Below are positions 8,364 to 18,128 of a DNA stretch of 64,000 bases, piece by piece. Location: assembly GCA_002150995.1 (NCBI GenBank), contig MDHJ01000001.1, positions 2,666,001-2,730,000 of the forward strand. Direction: 5' to 3'. The notes beneath the pieces are model-generated. The model was not told the DNA's origin. It did no database searches and worked only from the letters and a program-made list of their open reading frames with translations. Source of the DNA: Clavibacter michiganensis (GTDB lineage Bacteria > Actinomycetota > Actinomycetes > Actinomycetales > Microbacteriaceae). Each line of letters opens with the position of its first letter. The stretch's first letter is position 1. The position numbers were made by a program, and so were the translations under genes.

Positions 8364-9179
8364 TCACCTGGCCTGCAGCGCCGCCTGGTAGAGGTCGCGC
8401 TTGCCGAGGCCGGTCGCCTCCGCGATGGTGCCCGCGGCGTCCTTCAGGCGGGCCCCGTCGGCCACGAGCTCCAGCACCTGCGCGACGCCCGTGGCGAGGT
8501 CGATCTCGAGGGCCGCGGCCCCCTCCGCGACGACCACGATCTCCCCGCGCACGCCCTCGGCCGCCCAGGCGGCGAGCTCGGCCGCGGTGCCGCGCCGCAC
8601 CTCCTCGTAGAGCTTCGTGAGCTCGCGGCAGACGACCAGGCGGCGGTCCGGGCCCCACTCGGCGACGACGTCCTCGAGCGACGCCTGCAGCCGGTTCGGC
8701 GACTCGAAGAACACCATCGTGCGGCGCTCGCGCACCAGCTCGCGGAGCACGCGGCGGCGGTCGCCGCCCTTCCGCGGCAGGAAGCCCTCGAACGTGAAGC
8801 GGTCGGTGGGGAGGCCCGAGACGGCGAGCGCGGTGATCACGGCGCTCGGCCCGGGCAGCGCGGTCACGCGGACGCCCGCGGCGGCGGCCGCCTCCACGAG
8901 GTGGAAGCCGGGGTCGGAGATGGCCGGCATGCCGGCGTCCGAGAGGACGAGCACGTCGGTCTCGCGCGCGAGCTCGACGAGGTCGGCGGAGCGCTCCTGC
9001 TCGTTGTGGTCGTGCAGCGCGATGAGGCGCGGCCGGTTCTCGACGCCGAGGGCGCCGAGCAGGCGGATGGTCGTCCGGGTGTCCTCCGCGGCGACGACGG
9101 TGGCGGAGCCGAGGGCCTCCACGAGCCGCCGCGACGCGTCGCCCAGGTTGCCGATGGGGGTCGCGCCGAGGATGATCAC
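8364..9179 (-). CDS. rsmI: 16S rRNA (cytidine(1402)-2'-O)-methyltransferase
   Basis: Methylates the 2'-OH of C1402 in the ribosomal P site, using SAM. The 271-residue protein starts at GTG 9179 (VIILGATPIGNLGDASRRLVEAL) and carries family motifs: the N-terminal GATPIGNLGD, VAAEDTRTTIRLL, LSDAGMPAISDPG, LPGPSAVITALAVSGLPTDRFTFEGFLPRK and FFESPNRL. In many actinobacteria rsmI is immediately divergent from pmt; here pmt begins 4.9 kb away at 14051, with accessory genes between. Confidence 0.95.
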   Translation of the reverse strand: MIILGATPIGNLGDASRRLVEALGSATVVAAEDTRTTIRLLGALGVENRPRLIALHDHNEQERSADLVELARETDVLVLSDAGMPAISDPGFHLVEAAAAAGVRVTALPGPSAVITALAVSGLPTDRFTFEGFLPRKGGDRRRVLRELVRERRTMVFFESPNRLQASLEDVVAEWGPDRRLVVCRELTKLYEEVRRGTAAELAAWAAEGVRGEIVVVAEGAAALEIDLATGVAQVLELVADGARLKDAAGTIAEATGLGKRDLYQAALQAR

Positions 9180-9338
9180 CGGTCGATCATCCCATCCGGT
9201 CCGGGCGCGGACGCGATGGCGGGCTGTGCGGCGGCCGCGCGGCGGTGCGCCCCTGCGCCCTACCGTCTCCTCCCATCCGCGAGCATCCTCGTCGGCACGC
9301 CGACGACCCCGTCGGCCCATCCCCTCCGGAAGGCCACC

Positions 9339-10100
9339 ATGACCACCGTCCGCCCGCTCCCCGCCCCGCTGCCCCCGGTCCCGCCCGGAGCCGCCGCTCC
9401 GACGGGCGCCGCTCCGGCGGCCGACCGCCGCGCCTCGACCGCACGCCGCGCGCCGGCGACCCGCCGGCACCGCCTCCGCGGCCTGGTCCCGAGGGCGGCC
9501 GTCGTCCTCGCCGTCGCCGTGGCCGCCTCCTCCCTGGCCGCGCCGACTCCGGCCTCCGCCGACCCCCTGGGCGACGCCCGGTCGGCGATCTCCGCCTCCG
9601 TGGAGCACCGGACCCTCCCCCAGGACGTCGTGTCGGGCCGCATCACGGTGGACCAGATCGTCGACGTGGTCCTCGCGACGGGGACGGCATCGCCCTCGTC
9701 CCGCGCGGCTCTGACGCGTCAGGCGACGGAGGAGGTCGAGGACCTCCGCGCGGGCATGGCCGCCGACGAGGCGCCGGGGGTCGAGGACGCGCCGGGCCGG
9801 CACGGGGCATCCGATCCGGTCACCGCGGATGCGCACTGGTGGAACAAGGTCTTCCACTGGAAGACCTTCGCCGTCCCGTCGAGGGCGTTCGTGGCGGGCA
9901 CGGCGGCATCCGCCGTCGTCCTCCTGTCGATCGGCGCGACGTGCGCGGGCCACGGCGCGGTCGTGTGCGCGGCCGTGTCCGCGATGGGCGCGGGGTGGAG
10001 CGTGTTCATCGCGACCACGTCCACCTACTGCGTGCATGAGGGCCGGCGCTTCGTGTACGTGCCGGTCCCCGACTTCTGGAACTCGCACTGCGGGGACTGA
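9339..10100 (+). CDS. Putative secreted protein with hydrophobic, Cys-containing C-terminus
   Basis: A 253-residue protein of unknown function. A Pro/Ala-rich N-terminal extension (residues 1-40) precedes a signal peptide (RLRGLVPRAAVVLAVAVAASSLAAPTPASA, probable cleavage after Ala74). The mature region has an acidic helical part, then WWNKVFHWKTF, a glycine/alanine-rich hydrophobic segment and four cysteines near the C-terminus (ATC, VVC, TYC, SHC). This layout recalls bacteriocin-like or membrane-active secreted proteins, but I recognise no family. GGAAGG lies 6 nt before the ATG. No immunity or maturation genes are obvious nearby. Confidence 0.75.
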   Translation: MTTVRPLPAPLPPVPPGAAAPTGAAPAADRRASTARRAPATRRHRLRGLVPRAAVVLAVAVAASSLAAPTPASADPLGDARSAISASVEHRTLPQDVVSGRITVDQIVDVVLATGTASPSSRAALTRQATEEVEDLRAGMAADEAPGVEDAPGRHGASDPVTADAHWWNKVFHWKTFAVPSRAFVAGTAASAVVLLSIGATCAGHGAVVCAAVSAMGAGWSVFIATTSTYCVHEGRRFVYVPVPDFWNSHCGD

Positions 10101-10139
10101 GCATCGGCGTGCACCCGGGGCGGGCCGGCACGCGGGCGA

Positions 10140-10433
10140 TCACCCGCGGGCCGGCCCGCCCCCGTCCGTATCCGCCGCGTCCTCATCCGCGTCGGTGCCG
10201 CCCCGGTCGGTACCGCCCTGGTCTCTCCCGCCGCGGACCGCGTTCACCACCCCCGCACCGATCGCGAAGAGCCCGAGCGGCACGCCGAACAGCACGATCG
10301 TGTCCAGCTTCCCCGCGCTGTCGATCTCGCCGAACGCCCCCGTGAGGCCGATGACCGAGACGACGCTCAGCACGACGCCGATGGCGATGAGCCCCCAGGT
10401 GTCCGGCCACCGCCGCTCCCTCCGCAGGAACAC
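10140..10433 (-). CDS. Small two-helix membrane protein
   Basis: A 97-residue hypothetical protein with two hydrophobic helices (about 14-32, WGLIAIGVVLSVVSVIGLTG, and 44-65, IVLFGVPLGLFAIGAGVVNAV) and an acidic, Gly/Asp-rich tail. It follows the SRPBCC gene on the same strand, starting 3 bp after its stop codon, so they form an operon. No domain recognised. Confidence 0.7.
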   Translation of the reverse strand: MFLRRERRWPDTWGLIAIGVVLSVVSVIGLTGAFGEIDSAGKLDTIVLFGVPLGLFAIGAGVVNAVRGGRDQGGTDRGGTDADEDAADTDGGGPARG

Positions 10434-10436
10434 GCG

Positions 10437-10985
10437 TCAGCTCGTGACGCCGGAGCCCGTGACGCCGGAGCCCGTGCCCGCGCCCGCGCCCGAGCCCGCG
10501 CCGACTCCCGCGCCGACCGCCGCGAGCACCACCGGGTCGGCGCACCCGCGCGCGAACCCGTCGATGCGCCGGTCCATGTCGCGCTGCAGGATCCACGCGC
10601 CGATGCGCTCGGCGACCGGCGCGAGCCAGGCGGGCCGGCAGGCGAAGTCGTAGCGCCAGGTCGCGAGCGTGCGGCCCGGCTCGCCCTCGGCGGCCGCGAA
10701 GCGCCAGCCTCCGCCCATGCGGGCGAAGAACCACGAACCCTGGGTCATGCGCATGCCGACGTTCGTGGGCGGCTGGTGCGAGACGTACTCGCTCACCATG
10801 CTGAGCCCCAGGCGCGAGACCGTGAACGTGCGGACGCCCTTCGCCGGCTCGATCGCGCCGCCCATGAGGTGCTGGTGGGCGATGAACGGATCCCACCGCT
10901 TCCGGACGGCGCCCTGCGTCTGGGAGATCGCGAACGCGACCTCGGGCGCGACGGGGACGATGCGGCGGGACTCGACGACGGGCAC
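10437..10985 (-). CDS. SRPBCC family protein (polyketide cyclase-like)
   Basis: A 182-residue protein with the START-like fold pattern: [32 protein letters not shown] at the N-terminus, central strands ending [25 protein letters not shown], and the long C-terminal helix [28 protein letters not shown]. After residue 155 it turns into a Gly/Ala/Ser/Thr low-complexity tail ([26 protein letters not shown]) encoded by short repeats. Such proteins bind hydrophobic ligands; the ligand here is unknown. Operonic with the small membrane gene downstream. Confidence 0.82.
   Translation of the reverse strand: MPVVESRRIVPVAPEVAFAISQTQGAVRKRWDPFIAHQHLMGGAIEPAKGVRTFTVSRLGLSMVSEYVSHQPPTNVGMRMTQGSWFFARMGGGWRFAAAEGEPGRTLATWRYDFACRPAWLAPVAERIGAWILQRDMDRRIDGFARGCADPVVLAAVGAGVGAGSGAGAGTGSGVTGSGVTS
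10444..10473 (-). repeat. 15-bp perfect tandem duplication
   Basis: GTGACGCCGGAGCCC occurs twice in tandem (10444-10458, 10459-10473) and encodes the repeated GSGVT at the very C-terminus of the SRPBCC protein. It keeps the frame and looks like replication slippage. Confidence 0.8.
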
Positions 10986-11230
10986 CGCCCCATGCTGGCA
11001 TGCGCGTCGGCGCGGCGGCCTCCCCGCGCCCCCGCGCCCCCGCGTCCACCCGACCGCGACGCCGCTCCGGGCGCCGGCATCCGGGCGCCCCGACCGCCCG
11101 GCCGCGACCGGCGCACCGCGGCGGGCGCACGGCGCTCCCCATCCTGCGTACGCTCGGAGCAGCGGCCCCGCGGGGCCGACGGCGCCCGGACCGGGCGCGA
11201 CGCACCACCACCACCTGCGAGGAGCACCAC

Positions 11231-13501
11231 GTGGACGACGCCATCCCGACGGACGCCATCGAGACGCACGCCGTCCCCGAGCCGGAGCCCACGGAGATCA
11301 CCTACGACGACAACCGCTTCCCGGCGCGCCCCGCGCGCCTGCGCTCCCGGCCGCAGATGCGGGCCAGCGGGATCCGCCGCTCGTCGTCCGACCCGCGTGC
11401 CGCCGACGCGTCGAACCCCTCCTACGTCGAGTGGCTCCGCCGCCAGTCGATGCTCGGCGACGCCGACGTGCTGAGCCGCGGCCTCTCCGGCTCGCCCAGC
11501 ATGTGGTCGAACCCCTACGCCCGCCCGGACGCGCGCCGCGCCATCGACACCGCGTCGGTCTGGTTCACCGCCTACCCGATCTCGCTCATCACCAAGGGCG
11601 GCGAGTCGTACCTGGCCGCCCTCGGCGACCCGCAGCTGTGGGAGATCTTCCAGCGCATCGGGATCGAGGCCGTGCACACCGGCCCCGTGAAGCTCGCCGG
11701 CGGCATCACCGAGTGGTCGCAGACCGCGAGCGTCGACGGCCACTTCGACCGCATCAGCACCCAGATCGACGCGGCCTTCGGCACGGAGGACGAGTTCCGC
11801 CGCCTCACCGAGGTCGCCGACCAGCACGGCGGCAGCGTCATCGACGACATCGTGCCCGGCCACACGGGCAAGGGCGCCGACTTCCGCCTCGCCGAGATGG
11901 GCTACAAGGACTTCCCCGGGATCTACCACATGGTCGAGATCCCCGAGGAGGACTGGCACCTGCTGCCGGACGTGCTCCCCGGCCGCGACGCCGTGAACCT
12001 CGACGTGGCCGCCGAGCAGGCGCTCGCCGACCAGGGCTACATCATCGGCCGCCTGCAGCGCGTCATCTTCTACGCCCCCGGCGTCAAGGAGACCAACTGG
12101 AGCGCCACCGCGCCCGTGCTGGGCGTCGACGGACGCACTCGCCGCTGGGTGTACCTGCACTACTTCAAGCAGGGCCAGCCCTCCATCAACTGGCTGGACC
12201 CCACGTTCGCCGGCATGCGGATGGTCATCGGCGACGCCCTGCACTCCCTCGGCGACCTCGGCGCGAGCGCCCTGCGGCTCGACGCGAACGGCTTCCTGGG
12301 CGTGGAGAAGAGCGTCGAGGGGCCGGCATGGTCCGAGGGCCACCCGCTCTCCGAGGCGGCGAACCACCTCATCGCGAGCATGGTGCGCAAGGTCGGCGGA
12401 TTCTCCTTCCAGGAGCTGAACCTGACGATGGAGGACATCCGCGACACCGGCCGCGTCGGCGCCGACCTCTCCTACGACTTCATCAACCGGCCCGCGTACC
12501 AGCACGCCCTCGCGACCGGCGACACGGAGTTCCTGCGGCTCACGCTCCGCACCTCGCTCGAGGTGGGCGTCGAGCCCGTGACCCTCGTGCACGCGCTGCA
12601 GAACCACGACGAGCTCACGTACGAGCTCGTGCACTGGGCCACCGAGCACTGCGCCGACGTCTTCCCCTTCCGGGGCGCCGAGATGACGGGCGCCGATCTC
12701 GCCGAGACGATCCGCGGCGACCTCCTCGAGGAGCTGACGGGCGACAGCGCCGACTACAACCACGTGTTCACGACCAACGGCATCGCCTGCACCACGACCT
12801 CGGTCATCGCGGCCGCGCAGGGCTTCACGACCCTCGACGCGATCGGGGACGACGACGTGGACGGGATCCGCGCCGCGCACCTCCTGCTGGCGAAGTTCAA
12901 CGCCTGGCAGCCGGGCGTCTTCGCCCTCTCGGCATGGGACCTGCTCGGCGTGCTTCCGCTGCAGGCGTCGCAGGTGGCCGACCTCATCGAGGGCGGCGAC
13001 ACGCGCTGGGTGCACCGGGGCGGCCACGACCTGCTCGACGCGGCGCCCGAGGCGACCGCGTCCGGCGCCGGCATGCCGCGCGGCCGCTCGCTGTACGGAT
13101 CCCTCCCCGCGCAGATCGAGGACCCGGCGTCGTTCGCGTCCGGGCTCCGCAGCGTCCTCGAGGTGCGCGAGCGCTTCGACGTGGCCGTCGGCACCCAGCT
13201 CGACGTGCCGGACGTCGGCCACCCCGGCATGCTCGTGATGGTCCACCGCCTCGACAACGGCGACCCGTCGGGCGACGCGCGCCTGCAGCTCACGGTGCTG
13301 AACTTCACGGGCGAGCCCATCCTCGCGACGGTGCGCTCGGAGCACCTGCCGAGCCGCCGCGCGGTGCGCGACGCCACCACCGACGAGGTCATCGGCCAGG
13401 TCGACGACCTGTCCAGCTTCCCGGTGCAGCTGGAGCCCTACGCGGGCCTCTTCCTGCTGCTCGACGACGAGCCGGACGCCGACGAGGACGACGCCGAGTA
13501 G
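11231..13501 (+). CDS. GH13-family trehalose synthase-like alpha-glucosyltransferase
   Basis: A 756-residue protein from GTG 11231 (GAGGAG 7 nt upstream). An acidic, Pro-rich N-terminal stretch of about 90 residues precedes a GH13 alpha-amylase-type barrel: [30 protein letters not shown] (conserved region I), [11 protein letters not shown] (region II, catalytic Asp), FSFQELNL (probable acid/base Glu) and [15 protein letters not shown] (region IV). The last 100 residues form a beta-sandwich-like domain with an acidic tail. It resembles the maltose/trehalose interconverting branch rather than TreS of the mycobacterial type. Substrate is inferred only. It stands alone, without treYZ or glgE neighbours. 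Confidence 0.75.
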   Translation: MDDAIPTDAIETHAVPEPEPTEITYDDNRFPARPARLRSRPQMRASGIRRSSSDPRAADASNPSYVEWLRRQSMLGDADVLSRGLSGSPSMWSNPYARPDARRAIDTASVWFTAYPISLITKGGESYLAALGDPQLWEIFQRIGIEAVHTGPVKLAGGITEWSQTASVDGHFDRISTQIDAAFGTEDEFRRLTEVADQHGGSVIDDIVPGHTGKGADFRLAEMGYKDFPGIYHMVEIPEEDWHLLPDVLPGRDAVNLDVAAEQALADQGYIIGRLQRVIFYAPGVKETNWSATAPVLGVDGRTRRWVYLHYFKQGQPSINWLDPTFAGMRMVIGDALHSLGDLGASALRLDANGFLGVEKSVEGPAWSEGHPLSEAANHLIASMVRKVGGFSFQELNLTMEDIRDTGRVGADLSYDFINRPAYQHALATGDTEFLRLTLRTSLEVGVEPVTLVHALQNHDELTYELVHWATEHCADVFPFRGAEMTGADLAETIRGDLLEELTGDSADYNHVFTTNGIACTTTSVIAAAQGFTTLDAIGDDDVDGIRAAHLLLAKFNAWQPGVFALSAWDLLGVLPLQASQVADLIEGGDTRWVHRGGHDLLDAAPEATASGAGMPRGRSLYGSLPAQIEDPASFASGLRSVLEVRERFDVAVGTQLDVPDVGHPGMLVMVHRLDNGDPSGDARLQLTVLNFTGEPILATVRSEHLPSRRAVRDATTDEVIGQVDDLSSFPVQLEPYAGLFLLLDDEPDADEDDAE

Positions 13502-13514
13502 CCGCGGCCGGGCG

Positions 13515-13880
13515 TCAGCCCAGGGCGACGAAGCCCAGCACGGCCGCCGCGAGCGCGAGTACGAGGAGCGCGAGCGGTGGCACGACGGGCTCGCGGCCGC
13601 GGGCGTGCACGACGACGGCGCCGGCCATCAGCACCGCGAGGCCGACCGCCGCGACGGGGCTGAGCACCGGCGCGACGCCGGTGGCCAGCGGCAGGACCAG
13701 GCCCACGGCCCCGACGACCTCGAGGGCGGCGATCGCCTTCACGACGCCCGCGGGGAAGCCCTCGGCCCACGTCATGCCGCCGTCGACGAGGGCCTGACGC
13801 GAGCGGACCAGCTTCAGTATCCCGGCGCCGAGCATGGCGACGGCCAGCATGGCGGAGACGGCCCAGAGGGCGATGAGCAC
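13515..13880 (-). CDS. DoxX-like membrane protein
   Basis: A 121-residue protein with four hydrophobic helices (LIALWAVSAMLAVAMLGAGILKLV; VVKAIAALEVVGAVGLVLPL; LSPVAAVGLAVLMAGAVVVH; LALLVLALAAAVLGFVAL), the DoxX-like family pattern including the KLV..R...G...W.EGFP motif after helix 1. GTG at 13880 is chosen over upstream ATGs because AAGGGGGAT precedes it and the upstream residues are not membrane-like. Convergent with the GH13 gene, 13 bp away. Function unknown. Confidence 0.82.
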   Translation of the reverse strand: MLIALWAVSAMLAVAMLGAGILKLVRSRQALVDGGMTWAEGFPAGVVKAIAALEVVGAVGLVLPLATGVAPVLSPVAAVGLAVLMAGAVVVHARGREPVVPPLALLVLALAAAVLGFVALG

Positions 13881-14050
13881 GGGATCCCCCTTCGTGCGCG
13901 GTCGGTCGACATGCCGACCGTAGCGCCGGGCATCCGCCGTGTCGACGGGGAGCGGGGCCGCAGCCGGCCCGTGCTCCCGCTGCCGCGTCACGGCCCGCCG
14001 CGGAGCGTCCGCCGCCCCGGACGCCGTGCACCCGCGTGCGATGATGAGCC

Positions 14051-15754
14051 GTGCCCGACATGCCCCACCGCCCTGCCGGGAACGGAGTCGACGAGCGCAT
14101 GCCCGCGGACGGCCCCGCCCTCGCGGTCGACGTGCCCACGCGCGTGTCCCGCCGCGCCGACGAGCGCGCGCTCACCGCCCGCGGATCCCGCCTCGACGAC
14201 GCCTGGGCGCGCCTCCTCTCGACGCCCGGCCGCCGCCGCGCGTTGCACTGGGGTGCGCCGATCCTCATCACCCTGCTCGCGGCCGTGCTCCGCATCCAGA
14301 GCCTCGGCCACCCGGCGACGCTCGTGTTCGACGAGACGTTCTACGTCAAGGACGCGTGGACGCTCCTCCACCTCGGCTACGAGGGCTCGTGGCCGAACGA
14401 GCCGAACCCGGACTTCATCGCCGGCCGGACGGACGAGTACCTGATCGCGCCCGCGTTCGTGGCGCATCCGCCGCTCGGCAAGTGGGTCATCGCCCTCGGG
14501 CTCGCGGTCTTCGGCGCGGGCGACCCGGTGGGCTGGCGCATCGCCACGGCCGTCGTCGGCACTCTCGCCGTCGCCCTCCTCATGCTCATCGCCCGCCGCC
14601 TGACCGGCTCCGCGGTCGTCGCCGCGATGGCCGGGCTCCTCCTCGCCATCGACGGCCACGCCATCGTGATGAGCCGCATCGCGCTCCTCGACACGCACGT
14701 CATGTTCTTCGGCCTGCTCGGGTTCGGGGCCGTCCTCCTCGACCGCACCTGGCACGAGCGGCGCTTCGAGCGCCTCCTCGCCCTCCGGCGCGACGCCCGG
14801 CCCGAGAGCGCCCGCCCGCTCGAGTGGGGGCCCGTGGTCCTCTGGCGTCCGTGGCTCGTCGCCGCCGGCATCGCGTTCGGCGCGACCGCGTCGGTGAAGT
14901 GGTCGGGGATCTTCTTCCTCGCGGGCTTCGGCCTCTACGCGGTGCTCACCGACATGCTGCTGCGCCGCCGCCACGGCCTCGCCGCGTGGTTCACGGCCGG
15001 CGCGGTGATGCAGGGCCCGGTCTCGGCGCTCCTCCTCGTGCCGCCCGCGGTCGCCGCCTTCCTCGCGTCGTACGCGGGGTGGTTCGCGACCTCGAACGGG
15101 TACTTCCGCGGCTGGGCGGCGGAGGGGCGGAACGCCTGGGAGGGCGGCCTCGGCTGGGTGCCGCTGCCCGTGCAGAGCCTCTGGCACTACCTGTCGCAGC
15201 AGTACGAGTTCAACGTGGGGCTCGACGTGACGCACCCGTACCGAGCGGATCCGCGCCTCTGGCTGCTGCTCTACCGGCCGACGCAGTTCTACTACGAGGC
15301 CTACGGCCCCGGCGAGGCGGGCTGCACGATCGACGCGTGCTCGGCGTCGATCACGTCGATCGCGAACCCGCTCATCTGGTGGCTCTCCGTGGCCGCGATG
15401 CTGTACCTGCTCTACCGCCTCGCCGCCCGGCGCGAGTGGCGCGTGGGCCTCGTGCTCATGGGCATGGTCGTGGGCTACCTGCCGTGGCTGCTGTACGTGA
15501 ACCGCACGGTCTTCCAGTTCTACTCGATCGCCTTCGAGCCGTACCTCATCCTGTGCCTCGCGATGGTGCTCGGCATGGTCCTCGGCGACCGCACGGATCC
15601 CCGGCGGCGGCGCACGCGCGGCCTCGTGATCGTGGGCTCGGTGCTCGCCGCGTGCATCCTCGTGAGCGCCTTCTTCTACCCGCTCTGGACCGGGCAGCTC
15701 ATCCCCACCTGGTTCTGGCGCCTGCACGCCTGGATCCCCTCGGGCTGGATCTGA
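14051..15754 (+). CDS. pmt: Dolichyl-phosphate-mannose--protein O-mannosyltransferase
   Basis: Transfers mannose from polyprenyl-phosphomannose to Ser/Thr of exported proteins at the membrane. The 567-residue protein has the PMT hallmarks: FDETFYVKDAW after the first helix (the catalytic DE pair), HPPLGKWVI, SRIALLDTHVMFF, KWSGIFF, a long periplasmic stretch (ATSNGYFRGWAAE...YEFNVG) and a multi-pass C-terminus. Start: GTG at 14051; downstream ATGs at 14060 and 14101 are also possible because the first 50 residues are not conserved. It ends in TGATG with the next gene. Confidence 0.92.
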   Translation: MPDMPHRPAGNGVDERMPADGPALAVDVPTRVSRRADERALTARGSRLDDAWARLLSTPGRRRALHWGAPILITLLAAVLRIQSLGHPATLVFDETFYVKDAWTLLHLGYEGSWPNEPNPDFIAGRTDEYLIAPAFVAHPPLGKWVIALGLAVFGAGDPVGWRIATAVVGTLAVALLMLIARRLTGSAVVAAMAGLLLAIDGHAIVMSRIALLDTHVMFFGLLGFGAVLLDRTWHERRFERLLALRRDARPESARPLEWGPVVLWRPWLVAAGIAFGATASVKWSGIFFLAGFGLYAVLTDMLLRRRHGLAAWFTAGAVMQGPVSALLLVPPAVAAFLASYAGWFATSNGYFRGWAAEGRNAWEGGLGWVPLPVQSLWHYLSQQYEFNVGLDVTHPYRADPRLWLLLYRPTQFYYEAYGPGEAGCTIDACSASITSIANPLIWWLSVAAMLYLLYRLAARREWRVGLVLMGMVVGYLPWLLYVNRTVFQFYSIAFEPYLILCLAMVLGMVLGDRTDPRRRRTRGLVIVGSVLAACILVSAFFYPLWTGQLIPTWFWRLHAWIPSGWI

Positions 15755-16757
15755 TGCCCGCAACCGCCTCGCGCCTCCACCCCGCGCTCCCCGGCCTCGC
15801 CGCGGCGGCTGCCGCCGCGCTCGCGGCGTGGGGGGTGCACGCCCTCGTCCCGGCGGTCCCGCTGCTCACGGTGGCGGTGGCGCTCGGCATCGTCGCGGCG
15901 CAGGTGCCGGCCGCGCGCCCCGCCCTCACGGGTCCGCTGAAGCCGGGGCTCACGCTGGCGTCGAAGCGGCTCATGCGGATCGGCGTGGTGCTCCTCGGCC
16001 TGCAGCTCGGCCTCTCCGACATCGTCGGCCTCGGCTGGCGCGCGGTGCTGCTCGTGGTCGCCGTGGTGGTGCTGTCGTTCGCCGGCACCTGGGCCATCGC
16101 CCGCGCGCTGCGCATGCCGGGGCAGCAGCCGCTCCTCCTCGCCACCGGCTTCTCCATCTGCGGCGCGAGCGCGATCGGCGCGATGGCGGGCGTCACGCGC
16201 GCGAAGCCGGCCGACCAGGGCGCGCCCGTCGCGCTCGTCACCCTGTGCGGCACCCTGGCGATCGCCGTCCTGCCGCCCCTCGCCGGCCCGCTCGGCCTCG
16301 ACGACGTGGCCTTCGGGCACTGGGTGGGCGCGGGCGTGCACGACGTGGGCCAGGTCGTGGCGACGGCGCAGATCGCCGGATCCGCGGCCCTCACCATCGC
16401 CATCGCCGTGAAGCTCACCCGCGTGCTCCTGCTCGCGCCCGTGGTCGCCGTCGCCGGCGTGGTCATGCGCCGCCGCGAGGGCCGGGTCGAGGGCGCCGCC
16501 CGCCCCCGATCGTGCCGCTGTTCGTCCTCGGCTTCCTCGCCGCCGTGCTGGTGCGCACCTTCGTGCCCCTGCCGGACGGCGTGCTGGAGGCGGCGCAGGT
16601 CGCGCAGACGGCGCTCCTCGCCGTCGCGCTCGTAGCCCTCGGATCCGCGGTGCGCCTCCGCGAGCTCGTCGGCCAGGGCGGCTCCGCGCTGGCCGCGGGC
16701 CTCCTGTCCTGGGCGCTCGTCGCGGGCCTCGCGCTCGCGGCCGTGCGCCTGTCCTGA
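15754..16757 (+). pseudogene. YeiH/UPF0324 family putative sulfate exporter, frameshifted
   Basis: The ATG at 15754 overlaps the pmt stop (TGATG). The reading MPATASRLHPALPG... shows about eight hydrophobic segments and the family signature ATGFSICGASAIGAMAGVTR plus VGAGVHDVGQVVATAQIAG. At the C5 run 16503-16507 the frame must shift by -1 to continue PPIVPLFVLGFLAAVLVRTFVPLP...LSWALVAGLALAAVRLS. One added C gives 334 codons, normal for the family. It precedes metY, and exporters of this family are often linked to sulfur metabolism. The lesion removes the last two or three helices if real. Confidence 0.85.
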
Positions 16758-16832
16758 TCCGGGGCCGGGCCGGATGTCGCCGCATTACGCCGCGGCCGGG
16801 GAACCGTCGGGAGCCCGGGCTAGCGTGACCCC

Positions 16833-18128
16833 ATGGTCGATCGCGAGTACGGGTTCAGGACGAGGGCGATCCACGCGGGCAACATCCCCGACGCCACCAC
16901 GGGCGCGCGCGCCCTCCCCATCTACCAGTCGAGCGCGTTCGTCTTCGACGACACCGCCGACGCCGCCGCGCGCTTCGCGCTGCAGAAGTACGGCAACGTC
17001 TACTCGCGCCTGTCGAACCCCACGGTCGCGTCGTTCGAGGAGCGCGTCGCGAGCCTCGAGGGCGGCCTCGGCGCGGTCGCCACGGCGAGCGGGCTGAGCG
17101 CGCAGTACATCACCTTCGCGTCGCTCGCGGGCGCGGGCGACCACATCGTCGCCTCCGCGAACCTCTACGGCGGATCCATCACGCAGCTCGACGTGACCCT
17201 CCGCCGCTTCGGCGTGGAGACCACGTTCGTGCAGTCGAGCGACCCGGCCGACTACGCCGCCGCCATCACCGACCGCACCAAGCTCGTCTTCGCGGAGACG
17301 GTCGCGAACCCGTCCGGCGAGATCGCCGACATCGAGGGCCTCGCCGCGGTCGCGCACGCGGCCGGCGTCCCGCTCGTCATCGACTCCACCATCGCCACGC
17401 CGTACCTCAACCGGCCCATCGAGTGGGGCGCCGACATCGTCATCCACTCGGCCACGAAGTTCCTCGGCGGGCACGGCACGACGCTCGGCGGCGTGGTCGT
17501 CGAGTCCGGCCTCTTCGACTGGGAGAGCGCGCGCTTCCCGCTGCTCGACCAGCCCGTGCCGAGCTACGGCGGCCTCAACTGGACCGGCAACTTCGGCGAG
17601 TACGCCTTCCTCACCCGCCTCCGCGCCGAGCAGCTGCGGGACATCGGGCCGGCGCTCGCGCCGCACTCCGCGTTCCTCCTCGCGCAGGGCGTCGAGACCC
17701 TCCCGTACCGGATGCAGGCGCACGTCGACAACGCGCGCCGCGTCGCCGAGTGGCTCGACGCGGATCCGCGCATCACCGCCGTCAACTGGGCCGGCCTCCC
17801 CGCGCACCCGCACCACGAGCGCGCGCGCAAGTACCTGCCGACCGGGCCCGGCTCCGTCTTCACCTTCGAGGTCGCCGGCGGCCGCGCCGTCGGCCAGCGC
17901 TTCATCGAGTCGGTCGAGCTCGCGAGCCACCTCGCCAACATCGGCGACGCGAAGACGCTCGTCATCCACCCGGCCTCCACGACCCACGCGCAGCTCAGCG
18001 AGGCGCAGCTCGTGGACGCGGGCGTGCTGCCCGGCATCGTCCGCATCAGCGTCGGCATCGAGGACGTCGACGACATCATCCACGACCTGGACCAGGCGCT
18101 CGCCGCGGCCACGGAGGGAGCGAAGTGA
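16833..18128 (+). CDS. metY: O-acetylhomoserine aminocarboxypropyltransferase (sulfhydrylase)
   Basis: PLP enzyme joining sulfide to O-acetylhomoserine to make homocysteine for methionine synthesis. The 431-residue protein has the Cys/Met-metabolism PLP fold: RAIHAG..PD..TGARALPIYQSSAFVF, YSRLSNPTV, HSATKFLGGHGTTLGGV with Lys209 as Schiff-base lysine, and PASTTHAQLSEAQL...VRISVGIEDVDDII. Length of about 430 and the internal insertion (LNWTGNFGEYAFLTRLRAEQLRDIGP) favour the MetY subgroup over MetB. TAGCGT (16821-16826) lies 6 nt before the ATG. It overlaps the next gene by 4 bp. Confidence 0.93.
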   Translation: MVDREYGFRTRAIHAGNIPDATTGARALPIYQSSAFVFDDTADAAARFALQKYGNVYSRLSNPTVASFEERVASLEGGLGAVATASGLSAQYITFASLAGAGDHIVASANLYGGSITQLDVTLRRFGVETTFVQSSDPADYAAAITDRTKLVFAETVANPSGEIADIEGLAAVAHAAGVPLVIDSTIATPYLNRPIEWGADIVIHSATKFLGGHGTTLGGVVVESGLFDWESARFPLLDQPVPSYGGLNWTGNFGEYAFLTRLRAEQLRDIGPALAPHSAFLLAQGVETLPYRMQAHVDNARRVAEWLDADPRITAVNWAGLPAHPHHERARKYLPTGPGSVFTFEVAGGRAVGQRFIESVELASHLANIGDAKTLVIHPASTTHAQLSEAQLVDAGVLPGIVRISVGIEDVDDIIHDLDQALAAATEGAK

